Shown: positions 1 through 9,254 of the stretch, in pieces
Numbering within the stretch: position 1 is the first letter of the stretch
Layout: each line of letters starts with the position of its first letter
Assembly: GCA_032622095.1 (NCBI GenBank)
Contig: CP136061.1
Span: 219,823,148 to 219,887,147, forward strand
Source: Siphonodentalium dalli
Taxonomy: Eukaryota; Mollusca; Scaphopoda; Gadilida; Siphonodentaliidae
Length of the DNA: 64,000 nt
Direction of reading: 5' to 3'
Notes under the pieces: generated by a model
Seen by the model: the letters and a program-made list of their open reading frames with translations, nothing else
The model's database searches: none
Told to the model about the DNA's origin: nothing
Made by a program: the position numbers and the translations under genes

Positions 1-1315
1 TGAGTACATGTTGTTATTAATGAGCAAGTTATGTTCAATTACTCAGATTTTTATTATATGACTATGTCCCAGAAATTCCATACCTATCTACCCAAGGATG
101 AACATCATAAGGTAATACAGTAAATCTGTATATTTGTTAATATTCATACCATTTAAAGATGGATTATCTCTTCATATAACAATTTTGAAATAGTTTCATG
201 GGTAGAAAATAATAAATATGAGTTTAAGACCCCTGTCCGGAAATGCTTCTATCAATTAATATTGATTTTATTTAAAATATTTTATTATAAAATGAGATGA
301 TTAAAAGGGACAACTAATTGTTCTATTTTTAGAACTGACCATTCAGGCGATATCATATAGCGATAGAGATCATAAGAGTGTTCCCATTGCTACATTCTGA
401 ACATGAAATGTCCAAGACTATTTTCCGATTGTTATACCGATACGCTACTTCAAATTTACTACGTAGCCTAATACAATGTAGGCCTACTATCTTTGATTAT
501 AGCCATAGGCCTATGTTCTCTACTCAAAGTCTGTTTTTCATCAATATTATAAACTTTTGTCCAGATTGCGCAGATTATCAATGTTAATAAAATCAATATA
601 TGAGAACAATCTCAACATTTTCACCGACATTGTCGATCATCGGCAAGAAAGTCACGCAATGTCATGCGTTTACTTGGTTTGTCATTATTTACCAAAATAA
701 TTATCTGGTATTATTACAGAAAAATCCTCTAAGATACATGCATTTTTCAACAGGTAATATTAAAACATAATGTGAATATTGACATAACTGCATGCCATCA
801 GATACATGGCTTTTTTTTTTACGAAAACAGTTTTGAATTTGCACATCAAAATGTCTGAATTTAAAATTGAGTGAAAATTAATATTGTGCAAATTTAAATA
901 CCAGTAAGGTTAGGTATAAGATGCATTTCATGAGAAATTCTATAGACTACTTGGAAAATTATATATTTTATCTATGAAATTATCTATACAGTTGTACCTC
1001 CATTTATATTTTCCTGAATTCTGAGGAAAAATATAAGGCCTCCTTCCCTGATCCAGTTTTCAATAGATAATTTTCTGAGAACACAGTGATTTATTTTGAA
1101 TGGTCTAATTAACCACTTGGCCACTTTACTAGTAGGGTGATCTATGCACACCTGTCACATATCAATATACGAAACTCCGAATTGAAATTTTGGTGAAATG
1201 TTAGCAAAACCAATAACACATTTGGACAGTAGTCACATAGAGCATCCATAAGAAGAGAAATGTACTGTAAAAAATACTAGATGCCTATATCAACCACTAT
1301 GAATAAGAATGACTA
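1..1315. other. AT-rich stretch, no gene recognised
   Basis: No frame here looks coding and no terminal inverted repeats were found. It should lie in a GSAP intron or hold later GSAP exons, since the gene runs on the minus strand towards position 1. I looked for the next exon after 2335 (it must start by completing a codon with two bases) and found none convincing. Confidence 0.3.
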
Positions 1316-1319
1316 TTAA

Positions 1320-1762
1320 AGGTACTCAATCTGATCAGGCGCTCCTAAATTACTATTTCTTTGGCTTGAGAGGTAAAAAATATTTGATTCGAGTTGAGGA
1401 ACCCACCCATCGAAGCTCAGAGTGATCAGATATCGATATTTCTCGAGATGTGTAATAATATGTGGCCCAGCAACACGTGGTCAAACGGAGGGTCTCGGAC
1501 AAAATTGCGGATGAAGATGGATAACTCTAAATCAAGTGGTAATATAGTCAAATTTCAAGATACTTTAGTGATAATACGGCCATATTTTGTTGAACAAAAT
1601 GTTGATAAATAACAAGTTTTGGGAAATTTGATACCATAGTTGACAGTGGTTAGCATTATTTTGTTGCAATACATGTAAATCGATTCAGATAGCTAAAGCG
1701 TATTTTAAAGAAATGTTGTTGTATCTTGATGTATAGGGACTGTCTGATCAGATTGAGTACCT
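1320..1762. mobile_element. Palindromic MITE, TTAA target duplication, copy 1
   Basis: The ends are AGGTACTCAATC and its inverse GATTGAGTACCT, flanked by TTAA at 1316-1319 and 1763-1766. The TTAA duplication points to the piggyBac or Kolobok superfamilies. The same family occurs at 26939-27407 and, degraded, at 52583-52992. Shared internal sequence includes TATTTGATTCGAGT and a GAGGAACCCA block. There is no transposase, so it is non-autonomous. A 72-codon frame inside it is taken as chance. Confidence 0.8.
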
Positions 1763-2160
1763 TTAAGGTGTAATATGTACAGGCTTGTATGCATATTAGT
1801 CCATAGAATAGCCACATATGGTAGTCTATAGCCATCCTATTGTAAGGACAGAAAAATAAAATAAAATTTGTGTTCATAGAATAGAAATTAAACTTTCCAT
1901 GAGGAGTTCAAATTGACGGTATTGACCATGGTGCAAAAAATATCTTGATATGATGCCACCTGATTTTATGTGTATTGCTTGCAAGTAGTGTGCATTGAGT
2001 TCAAATATGGATGCCAGTATTTTTATGGCAGAATGACCATATCCCATGCTATGGCTATTCTGCCCATATAGCAGAATATCCTCAAAAATTTATTCTGTCG
2101 TATACAGCAGAATGGACTCAGCTTATACAAAATCATTACAGCTAATACAGTAATGCTCTA

Positions 2161-2239
2161 AGTAATCGACTTCTTAACCACAGCAGAATTATGAGTAACT
2201 TTTCAGGATTTAGTCGGAAATATGGCTTGTTGCCATTCT
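2161..2239. repeat. Dispersed repeat, inverse copy at 6314-6391
   Basis: About 78 bases spanning AGTAATCGACTTC to TTGTTGCCATTC reappear in reverse complement at 6314-6391 with few differences. The two copies bracket much of the visible GSAP gene. They could be the remains of one element's ends or two independent insertions. Confidence 0.6.
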
Positions 2240-2334
2240 TCGGAAAGCATTACTATACTTTGACAAGAATGTACCTTGTCAGAATTAAAGCACAAATACA
2301 GGCTAATGATTCAGATATATTTAACAGTTCTCAC

Positions 2335-2394
2335 CTTTGCTTGCATTTGAAGCACCAGCATTTCCCTCTTGTTTTATAAGACAAACTGTGAAAG
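2335..2394 (-). CDS. GSAP: GSAP-like gene, exon (fourth recognised)
   Basis: Read on the minus strand, this 60-base exon follows a pyrimidine-rich acceptor (TTTCTGTTTGCAG) and ends AAAG at a GTGAGA donor. It takes one base from the previous exon (4475-4406 ends in phase 1) and then encodes FTVCLIKQEGNAGASNASK, leaving one base over. Joined to the previous exon it continues ISQTLI-A-FTVCLIKQEG, which resembles the strand of the GSAP N-terminal beta-propeller-like region that follows its FGL-D-Q-R segment. GSAP modulates gamma-secretase processing of APP in vertebrates; the role in invertebrates is not clear to me. The assignment rests on colinearity over four exons, not on this exon alone. Confidence 0.7.
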
Positions 2395-2781
2395 CTGCAA
2401 ACAGAAAGGTCCTTAAAGCAATTCATAACAATGGGGTGTTGTTCAATTTAAAGGAATATATAACACTATAATGGGGTTTAGAATAAAGGAAAGTATGATA
2501 CTATACCGGTACCTTGTTTCTAATCTGTCCTCAAAATTATCAAAACTGAAGTTTGAGATATGTTCTTTAGCAATATCATTCCTTATTTTGTTTAGTTTAT
2601 TGAAATTTTTTTTTATTCCAAGGCCGCATTCATAGTGGGTACTTCCATTTCCTTTGACAAGATTGAGGGATCATATAGTCATTACACATCTCGGCTACTC
2701 TATAGAGTAATGTACCTCTTTCCCTCTCTAGATCTGCAACTCTTTTCATATATCACAAAGTATTCATTATCACATCATTTA

Positions 2782-3628
2782 GGCCTATAAAAAAAAAGAC
2801 GTTTATTTCCGCTAACCCGACCGACCCTATTTAAAAGTGCCGAGTCTAAACTTTTTATTGCGATCGAAAAACTGACTTAAAAAAAATAATGGTATCTGTG
2901 AATGTTTCACGCATTTAACAGAGATAAAAGCATGGCGGTCGCTTCCGGTGGAAATACCCACATACTATAAATAGATACGTATCTACCATTGAAAACAGCC
3001 GGTGCTTTGGAAATTAAATATAATTCACACCACAACAACAGCAACAATGGCTACCTCCGTAGGCCAGCACGTTGTTGTGGCTATCTATCTGGACTAATGT
3101 GTCCACTGTGGAAACAAAAAAGAGATCAGATCGATAGACAACGAAGCCAAAATTGAAGAACTCTTCTTTTTAATCCACCCGGATAAGACTGACTTCAGTA
3201 AGGTGAGGTGCCATACATCGGCTGAGTCAGCGCCGTTCGACATAAATGTTGAAATGAAAGTTAAGGAGTTGTCAGCATTCAACATAAACCATATCGAGTT
3301 TGTTTGCAGTGATAGAGAGATCGTGGAAAAACAGATCGAGCATGATACTATGGAAATCACCACACAGCGGAATGCATTTGATATTCTTATGAAGAAAGAA
3401 ATATATATCATCTGTTACTTTGAATCTGAGTTTCTTGTTTCTATATTCCATGGGTTGACCACCTTGAGACTAAGAAGTCCATAATGTGGGCTCATATCAA
3501 GTATTATACACGTATTGTTAAAAATATAGAAAAATAAAAATATTTATAAAAAAAAAAGTTTTGCCTGCCTACCGTCCCTATTTTTCCCCAGCTCGTTAGC
3601 GGAAACAAATGTCTTTTTTTTTTAGGTC
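2782..3628. mobile_element. PIF/Harbinger-like MITE, TTA target duplication
   Basis: Inverted ends begin GGCCTA / GACCTA, followed by an A-run, then GAC, TTT and TTTCCGCTAAC. They are flanked by TTA at 2779-2781 and 3629-3631. A three-base TWA duplication with GGCC-type ends fits PIF/Harbinger. It shares an inner ACCGACCCTATTT block with the element at 8026-8402. It lies in the GSAP intron between exons 4475-4406 and 2394-2335 and carries the open frame described next. Confidence 0.7.
3047..3484 (+). pseudogene. Coding-like frame inside the Harbinger-like MITE
   Basis: One frame runs from an ATG at 3047 to a stop at 3482-3484 with a single internal TAA at 3095-3097. The protein text before and after the stop keeps a uniform, protein-like composition. 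The stretch after the stop has a CxxC (CVHC) and many acidic and lysine residues; there is no homology I recognise. It may be a host gene fragment captured by the transposon or the remains of an element-encoded protein. It is antisense to GSAP, so it is not a GSAP exon. The internal stop makes a functional product doubtful. Confidence 0.4.
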
Positions 3629-3909
3629 TTACCAGTGAAAATCTTGTTCATATTGATATCAGACGTCCAAATTTTTTAACCATACAGTAGAATTGGTATG
3701 ATGAGTTTATCAAACAATTTAACCATATCTCGATTGAAAATATTTCATGCTTCCGAAGCAAAGATATAAGAGCATGCAGTGTTATTAGTTAGAACAAACT
3801 TATTGAAACTGGAGACAGGGAGCAACAAAATATACCTATGGTACAGAAATTTGACACTGTTTTTAATATTTTTCTGAAAACATACTTTGTAAATTATAAT
3901 TTTGATTAG

Positions 3910-4302
3910 CTTAAAGACACATTATGGACCTACTTAAGTGAATAAAACTGATAAGTTAGTAAGCAAACAAGATCTCCACTGAAAGAATGCAGCAATCAAC
4001 TAAGATTATTTAAAATTCCAACCATATTGACTGGGCCATTTCAGAGAACATAACGTTTGAACTACGCACAATGTAGATATTCATTACTTTATTCAGGATG
4101 ATTTAATGGGTATAAATGTTATGACGATGATTTCGCGAAACAATAGTCACTGCATGTACATGTGTAATTTGTTTATTTTAAACACTGAGTGACATTGTTT
4201 TCTGCCTATTTTGATATCAAATTTATGAAATTATCTTATTTTGGCATGATTCCATGTTATTCTGTTCTGAACACCTCAGAGGAGTTTTTCATATCACTTT
4301 AA
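3910..4302 (+). repeat. Dispersed repeat, diverged copy of the 485-bp family
   Basis: It starts CTTAAAGACACATTATGG and ends near CATATCACTTTAA. The same ordered blocks (AAAGACATATTATG, TAAGTTAGT, GAACTACGC, ATTTCGC, CATCACTTTAA) appear at about 10888-11275 and, inverted, in both halves of 40026-40995. This is an old interspersed family with no recognisable coding sequence. Confidence 0.55.
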
Positions 4303-4405
4303 TAACACATGTCTGTTTACATGCACCTATTCATTTATGTGTATCATTTTTTATATGCAGGGGAGGTACATGTATGTAATCAATATACAGTATTATAACC
4401 CTCAC

Positions 4406-4475
4406 CTATAAGAGTCTGAGAAATGTTGATGCTGGCTGATACAACATTCACTCTCTGATTGTAAATCCATATAAG
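4406..4475 (-). CDS. GSAP: GSAP-like gene, exon (third recognised)
   Basis: Minus-strand exon of 70 bases between acceptor TATATTCCAG and donor TATAG|GTGAGG. It starts in phase 0 after the 5712-5659 exon, encodes LIWIYNQRVNVVSASINIS then QTLI, and ends with one leftover base that completes the first codon of 2394-2335. From the QSR at the end of the previous exon to the SIN motif there are 20 residues. I recall the same spacing in vertebrate GSAP, with a similar hydrophobic pattern. The exon's 5' end and its acceptor form the first unit of a minisatellite (4463-4962). A second AG lies inside the exon (CAATCAG|AG), but using it would shorten the spacing. Confidence 0.75.
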
Positions 4476-4962
4476 CTGGAATATAGCACGGTGTTATTAT
4501 ATTATATCAAGGTACATGTAAATCCATACAAGCTGGAATATAGCACTGTGTTATTATATTATATCAAGGTACATGTAAATCAATACAAGCTGGAAAATAG
4601 TACCCTTGTAATTATATCAAAGCAAATCCATATAAGCTGGAAATTGCACTCTGTGTAAACGTATCAAGGTAAATCAATAAAAGCTGGAAAATAGCACTCT
4701 GGCTAATTATATAAAAGTAAATCATTATAAGCTGGAAAATAGCACTCTAGGTAAACATATAAAGTTAAATCCATAAAAGCTGGAAAATAGTACTCTGGTT
4801 GAATATATCAAGGTAAATCCATAAAAGCTGGAAAATAGCACTCTGGGTAATTGTATCAAGGTAAATCTATACAAATGGGATAATAGCACTCTGTGTAAAC
4901 ACACAAAATGAATCCATACAAGCTTGATATATAATAGCACTCTGGGTAATTATATAAAGGAC
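4463..4962. repeat. Minisatellite built on a 3' splice site, about 10 units
   Basis: Units of about 45-60 bases contain AAATCCATAAAAGCTGG then AAAATAGCACTCTGGG. Ten copies can be counted. The first overlaps the GSAP exon 4475-4406. Read on the minus strand, each unit holds a CTATTTTCCAG acceptor followed by the first dozen exon bases, so the array repeats the intron/exon junction. Confidence 0.85.
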
Positions 4963-5227
4963 AGTCTTGCAGTAACAGCATGTTTAATCATATTGTTTCA
5001 ATAATTTCCATGCCAATGTGAATGCAGTCCGCTTTTATGAAATAATATTATTGACTAAAATAGCAGTATTGTGGTCATGCCACAGATACTCTTAAAAGTA
5101 TGCCTGAAGTCATTCCATCCATCCCCAAATGTGAACACTGTCAGTCAGGAAGAGATAACAATTTAAAATAGCAGTGTGTATGAATAAATCAAGGAAACTC
5201 TTCCAGTATGAACATGTATTTTCTAAT

Positions 5228-5474
5228 CAAGTCTGAATTTAGTGTTTCTGAAATTTGCAGAATGAGATCCCCAAAGGGTGAATTTAGTCATGCTATCACC
5301 AAACTCACCCTCTGGAGACCTCATTCTGCTTAGGCCTCAACTGCTATGGGATACTTACTGATCAGATTGAAGTTTCCTAATTGCAGTTGGTGATATTCAC
5401 CCATTAGTCATCTCTGCAAATTAGGAGGATATAGAAATATTCTGCAAATGTCAGAAACACTAAATTCAGGCTTG
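5228..5474. mobile_element. hAT-like MITE with perfect 8-bp duplication
   Basis: A 247-base element with inverted ends CAAGYCTGAATTTAGTGTTT, flanked by TTTCTAAT at 5220-5227 and again at 5475-5482. An exact 8-bp duplication and CA...TG ends fit the hAT superfamily. It lies in the GSAP intron between exons 5712-5659 and 4475-4406. Confidence 0.8.
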
Positions 5475-5658
5475 TTTCTAATTACTTTTCCCACCTCAAT
5501 ACAAGGCAAATCCGAAATAAATCAGCTCTGTCAGTATGTGACCTATTTGATAATTATAGTGATATTAAAAAGATATGTCAAATGCACTCAACTCTCTTTT
5601 TATAAATTATATGAACATAATTGATTTCAAAACAGATATGGTACCTAGATAAACTTAC

Positions 5659-5712
5659 CTGGACTATTCGGCTCTGGGAATCAAACAATCCAAAATGTGT
5701 AACTAAATCACC
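5659..5712 (-). CDS. GSAP: GSAP-like gene, exon (second recognised)
   Basis: A 54-base minus-strand exon between acceptor TTTTTTACAG and donor CCAG|GTAAGT. Only one frame is open; it is phase 0 at both ends and encodes GDLVTHFGLFDSQSRIVQ. The FGL-D-Q-R pattern resembles the FGLYD-Q-TR segment I remember from the vertebrate GSAP N-terminal domain. The preceding exon (7102-7011) ends in phase 0 and the following one begins in phase 0, so the join is consistent. The two neighbouring GSAP-like exons are in the expected order. Confidence 0.75.
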
Positions 5713-5873
5713 CTGTAAAAAATAAAGAACAAAATATATGATGATTTCATAAACTCACATATTTCATTCTGGATTGTTTTGAATCTTCGAGACATATTTG
5801 AGTGCTTATTTCACTATTTTAAACTGACATATTTTACGATTCAGTCACTATAATTTCAAGAATGCACCATTAA

Positions 5874-6122
5874 CCCTTTGAGTGCCAGGTCCGATTTTTG
5901 TAACAAGTTACTATCAACCCATATACCCTGTGCCAATGCATTCTCATATATATGCGAGTCGACCATAGGTCGCCTCGCATATATAAGAGAATGTATTGGC
6001 CTAACAATTTTTCATCATTGGTTATTATTTTTTACAATTTTATTAATTTTTGATTTTTTTTAGGGCCGATTTTACAGACCGTAAATTAGGGCCGATGAGA
6101 TCGGCCCCTGGCACTGAAAGGG
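5874..6122. mobile_element. TTAA MITE carrying a 69-bp hairpin module
   Basis: Ends CCCTTTGAGTGCCAGG and CCTGGCACTGAAAGGG are inverted repeats flanked by TTAA at 5870-5873 and 6123-6126, as in piggyBac-type elements. Inside are a second inverted pair (GGTCCGATT / GATCGGCCC) and a 69-bp near-perfect palindrome at 5932-6000. Confidence 0.8.
5932..6000. repeat. 69-bp near-perfect hairpin, copy 1
   Basis: Each arm is 33 bases (GCCAATGCATTCTC..., through GCGAGTCGACC) around a three-base ATA loop, with very few mismatches. The same module is at 7223-7291 and, inverted, at 7371-7439. In all cases CCCTGT abuts one outer end. Confidence 0.85.
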
Positions 6123-6313
6123 TTAAGGCTTAAGCCATTATTGTCAAAATGCTGTACAACATCAGCTGTGCCCATTTATAGAATTCAATGTCTGAACTAA
6201 GCAAAAATGTAAACAAATTCATTCATCCAAAACAAATCACAGATATACTAACGAGAATGATTTTGTCAATAAAAGTCATTCACATGATATACATATACTG
6301 AGAGCATTCCGAT

Positions 6314-6391
6314 GAATGGCAACAAGCCATATTTCCGACTAATCCTGAAAAATTACCCATAATTCTGCTGTGGTTAAGGAGTCGATTATTT
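6314..6391. repeat. Inverse copy of the repeat at 2161-2239
   Basis: Reverse complement of 2161-2239 with few differences (GAATGGCAACAAGCCATATT at one end, GAGTCGATTA at the other). Confidence 0.6.
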
Positions 6392-7010
6392 AGGGCATTA
6401 CTAAATAATTGCATTGTTCTGACAAATCTGATGCAAAATTTATTGAAATACCTGCACTGAGCAAGTTTATTCGCTTTTAGGTGCAGAAGAGTGTTTCAAA
6501 TGATAATCACTTTGAGCGGATCAAGGTATAAAACAATACAACAGGGTGTAATCGAATCCACATTCTTGGCTGTTCACGAAAGGTCAGTTACCAAGACCGA
6601 ACACAGAGAACATGATTTGAATGCTGACAACTGACCCACGAACACCGTGATGTCATGTCTTCGGGTTTGGATTCTCCCCCTCCCCAAAACCTGGTAGTGA
6701 GAATCCTATCTTGCCAATATGTTCCTGTGTACTTATGGATTGTGGCCTTCCATTAGCAAAAAAACAAGAAATCAGATTTTCATCATGCCTGACACAACAA
6801 TAGCTGGAAATTTCAGACCAAAAATAGGCTGAAATTTATCTGATGGTTCGAATTTCTAACCAGTAACCAGTTGGAAGATTCCAATCCAACAGACGGGCAG
6901 GAGTATTGGAGGCTGTGTGTTAATAGAATATACCAGACATGAAAATTTTGGTTAATGTTAAGGGGCCGGTGCAGTTGGCAATTCTCAACTTAGACACTTC
7001 AATTCATTAC

Positions 7011-7102
7011 CTGCTCACTCCTAGCTGGGTAATCATCCCAAGTGACAACAATCACACCAGATCGCTCCTGGTTCAAAATCTTTATGTTGAAGGATTGCTC
7101 AC
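7011..7102 (-). CDS. GSAP: GSAP-like gene, exon (first recognised)
   Basis: A 92-base minus-strand exon between acceptor TTATTTTCCAG and donor GAGCAG|GTAATG. It takes one base from an upstream exon, then encodes 30 residues including FNIKILNQERSGVIVVTWDD and ends in phase 0. The pattern (hydrophobic strand, N-x-E-R-x-G, strand, T-W/Y-x-D) resembles the LHVLN-ERNG segment of vertebrate GSAP, immediately before the FGL-D motif found in the next exon. The N-terminus (human GSAP has about 40 residues before this) must lie at higher coordinates. A phase-compatible candidate start exon is at 12666-12648 but is weak. Confidence 0.7.
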
Positions 7103-7222
7103 CTGGAAAATAATAATGAAGTAACTAACCTCTCCACGACTGGAGCTTCCTGAAATGTTGCGAGAACCCTGTGCCAATGCATTATGCAAGGGTTAACCCT
7201 TTACCCAACAGAACGGCCCTGT

Positions 7223-7291
7223 GCCAATGCATTCTCTTATATATGCGAGTCGACCATAGGTCGCCTCGCATATATAAGAGAATGCATTGGC
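7223..7291. repeat. 69-bp hairpin, copy 2
   Basis: Arms of 33 bases with one mismatched pair (GAGTCG against CGCCTC) around an ATA loop. Confidence 0.9.
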
Positions 7292-7370
7292 TTAACACAT
7301 TAAAAATTATAAAATTGTTAAAGAATGTAAGAAAAAATAGTAAAAAGTGTTAAAAAAAGATTTTTTTTAG

Positions 7371-7439
7371 GCCAATGCATTCTCTTATATATGCGAGGCG
7401 ACCTATGGTCGACTCGCATATATAAGAGAATGCATTGGC
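7371..7439. repeat. 69-bp hairpin, copy 3 (inverted)
   Basis: Same module in the opposite orientation, recognised by the position of the single T/G arm mismatch and the TAT loop. It is followed by CACAGGG, the mirror of the CCCTGTG that precedes copy 2. Confidence 0.9.
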
Positions 7440-8025
7440 ACAGGGCATAACTGTAACTATCACAATGTGGTCAAGGAGCCGGTTCCAATGATATCCATAT
7501 TTGTATGGTTCTATTGAGACAGACCGAAGATATTTTAGGCTGTTGAAGCTTTATTTGGCCGGTTTTGGCCGGTTTGTTGGGTAAAGGGTTAAAGGACATG
7601 TGAATAAAAGTGGATGCAAATTAACACATAACAAGTGAAACAAGACTCACTTTCAACTTTCTGAGAAAATGTTTAAAACATTTAATAACCTGATTGCAAT
7701 AGAAAATGCATGTACATGCAGCTGTGAGTAAACTGAAACTAACTAATTTTCCAATCCTGTGCAGGAATTTTATTTTATTTTGCTTCTCTTAATTGTTTCA
7801 AATGCCAGGAAAATGTTTCATAAAATGAAAGAATTGTTAGTAATTGTAATATACAATGAACTATGTTGACAGATGTGTCTGGTCTGTAGTTATAATAGTT
7901 TCACAAGAAAAATCTCATCAATACTGAAAATATGTCCTAAAACAAAATTTTAGATACAGAGTTTCAGACAAACATGTATTCTGGCTAGCATAAATATTTT
8001 TGCTATGGTAGATTGCTAAGTCTAA

Positions 8026-8402
8026 GGCCAAAGAAAAAAATATTTGTGGTTTGGGTGTCCCTACCGACCCTATTTTAAACCCCCTACCCTAAAGTTTTTT
8101 TCATGTTTTTCAAGAAAATCTATAGAATTATTTCTCCAAAAAATTTCATAAAACACAAAAAACATATTTCAGCATCTCAGAATAGGATGATTTCTTAGTA
8201 AAATTATGGTGCAATATTAAAATTTATACAAAAATAATCAAAAGTAGTTTTATGTCAATCTTGGAGAGTAAAATACGTACATGAAAAGTAATAAGAATAT
8301 GTCAAAATAAAAAAAATAAATAAAAAAATAAAATTTCAGGCCTACCTACCGACCATTTTTTTCGGCTTGTAACCCAAGCCAAACATTTAATTTTCTTTGG
8401 CC
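8026..8402. mobile_element. PIF/Harbinger-like MITE, TAA target duplication
   Basis: Ends GGCCAAAGAAAA and TTTTCTTTGGCC with TAA at 8023-8025 and 8403-8405. Just inside are TACCGACCCTATTTT and, inverted in spirit, CTACCTACCGACC, shared with the 2782-3628 element. No coding sequence was seen. Confidence 0.7.
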
Positions 8403-8472
8403 TAAAGATGAATATTTTCCTTCTTCGAATCGTTAGGGCCGAGATAGAAATCAGTTGGAAATTTGATATCAT

Positions 8473-8499
8473 GGGGGGGGGGGGGGGGGGGGGGGGGGG
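8473..8499. repeat. Poly-G run of 27
   Basis: An uninterrupted run of 27 G. Other long G/C runs are at 8920-8931, 42869-42889, 43727-43747, 48141-48156 and 50993-51021. Exact lengths may be assembly artefacts. Confidence 0.9.
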
Positions 8500-9254
8500 T
8501 GTTAGTTAATTTGGACAAATTCTACAATCCAAGACTGGGCCAAAAAGGGTGCAAATGGACTATTTTGACTTCGAAATTTCATCTGTAGTGCTTCAATCCA
8601 CAGGCGTTCTAAACAGTGACTGAGATCTTAATAAATAGAAATGTAATGCATTTATTCTCTATCACTTATATAAGATGGGGAAATGGTAAATTGTATGATA
8701 AAATCGACTTTAACCTATTTTCTTGATCGATGTGACAAAATTTCGGACATAATTCTTGATGCATTTATAGTAAGGTAAGTGGTCTAATTACTTCAAAAGT
8801 ATATAATATCACTCAATTATCGCTGTTTAGAAGGCCTGTGCTTCAATGGACTGCTCCTAACCCCCACACATCAGGCCCTCCCCACTATGCCAGTACCCCT
8901 CCCCACTCACATCCAGTCACCCCCCCCCCCCAATGGAGACCCAATGAATGGTCACGCCCCTGCCAGTGCTAAACTTGAAGTACTACATCATACAGTACAA
9001 GGCCCGTGGTTTTTTCAAAACCACGCGTGGCCAACATTTTAACACGGAAAAAACACGGAAAAATCGCGCGTGGTCTTAGCGTGGTCAACTTCAGAAAAAT
9101 GGCCAGCGTGTTTAAAAACGGTTTGAACACGGCGTGTACATGCCGTGGTCACCCGAGTTCACACCGTGGTCATCCGTGTTGAAGTCGTGTTCTTAGCGTG
9201 ATCAATTACGGCAAAATGGCCAGCGTGTTCAAAAACGGTCTGAACACGGCGTGT

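Larger units (their letters stand above)
7197..7588. mobile_element. TTAA MITE with two opposed 69-bp hairpins
   Basis: Ends CCCTTTACCCAACA and TGTTGGGTAAAGGG are inverted and flanked by TTAA at 7193-7196 and 7589-7592. The termini resemble but are not identical to those at 5874-6122. Inside, hairpin modules at 7223-7291 and 7371-7439 face each other across about 80 AT-rich bases ending GATTTTTTTTAGG. That same tail occurs in the other MITE. Confidence 0.8.
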
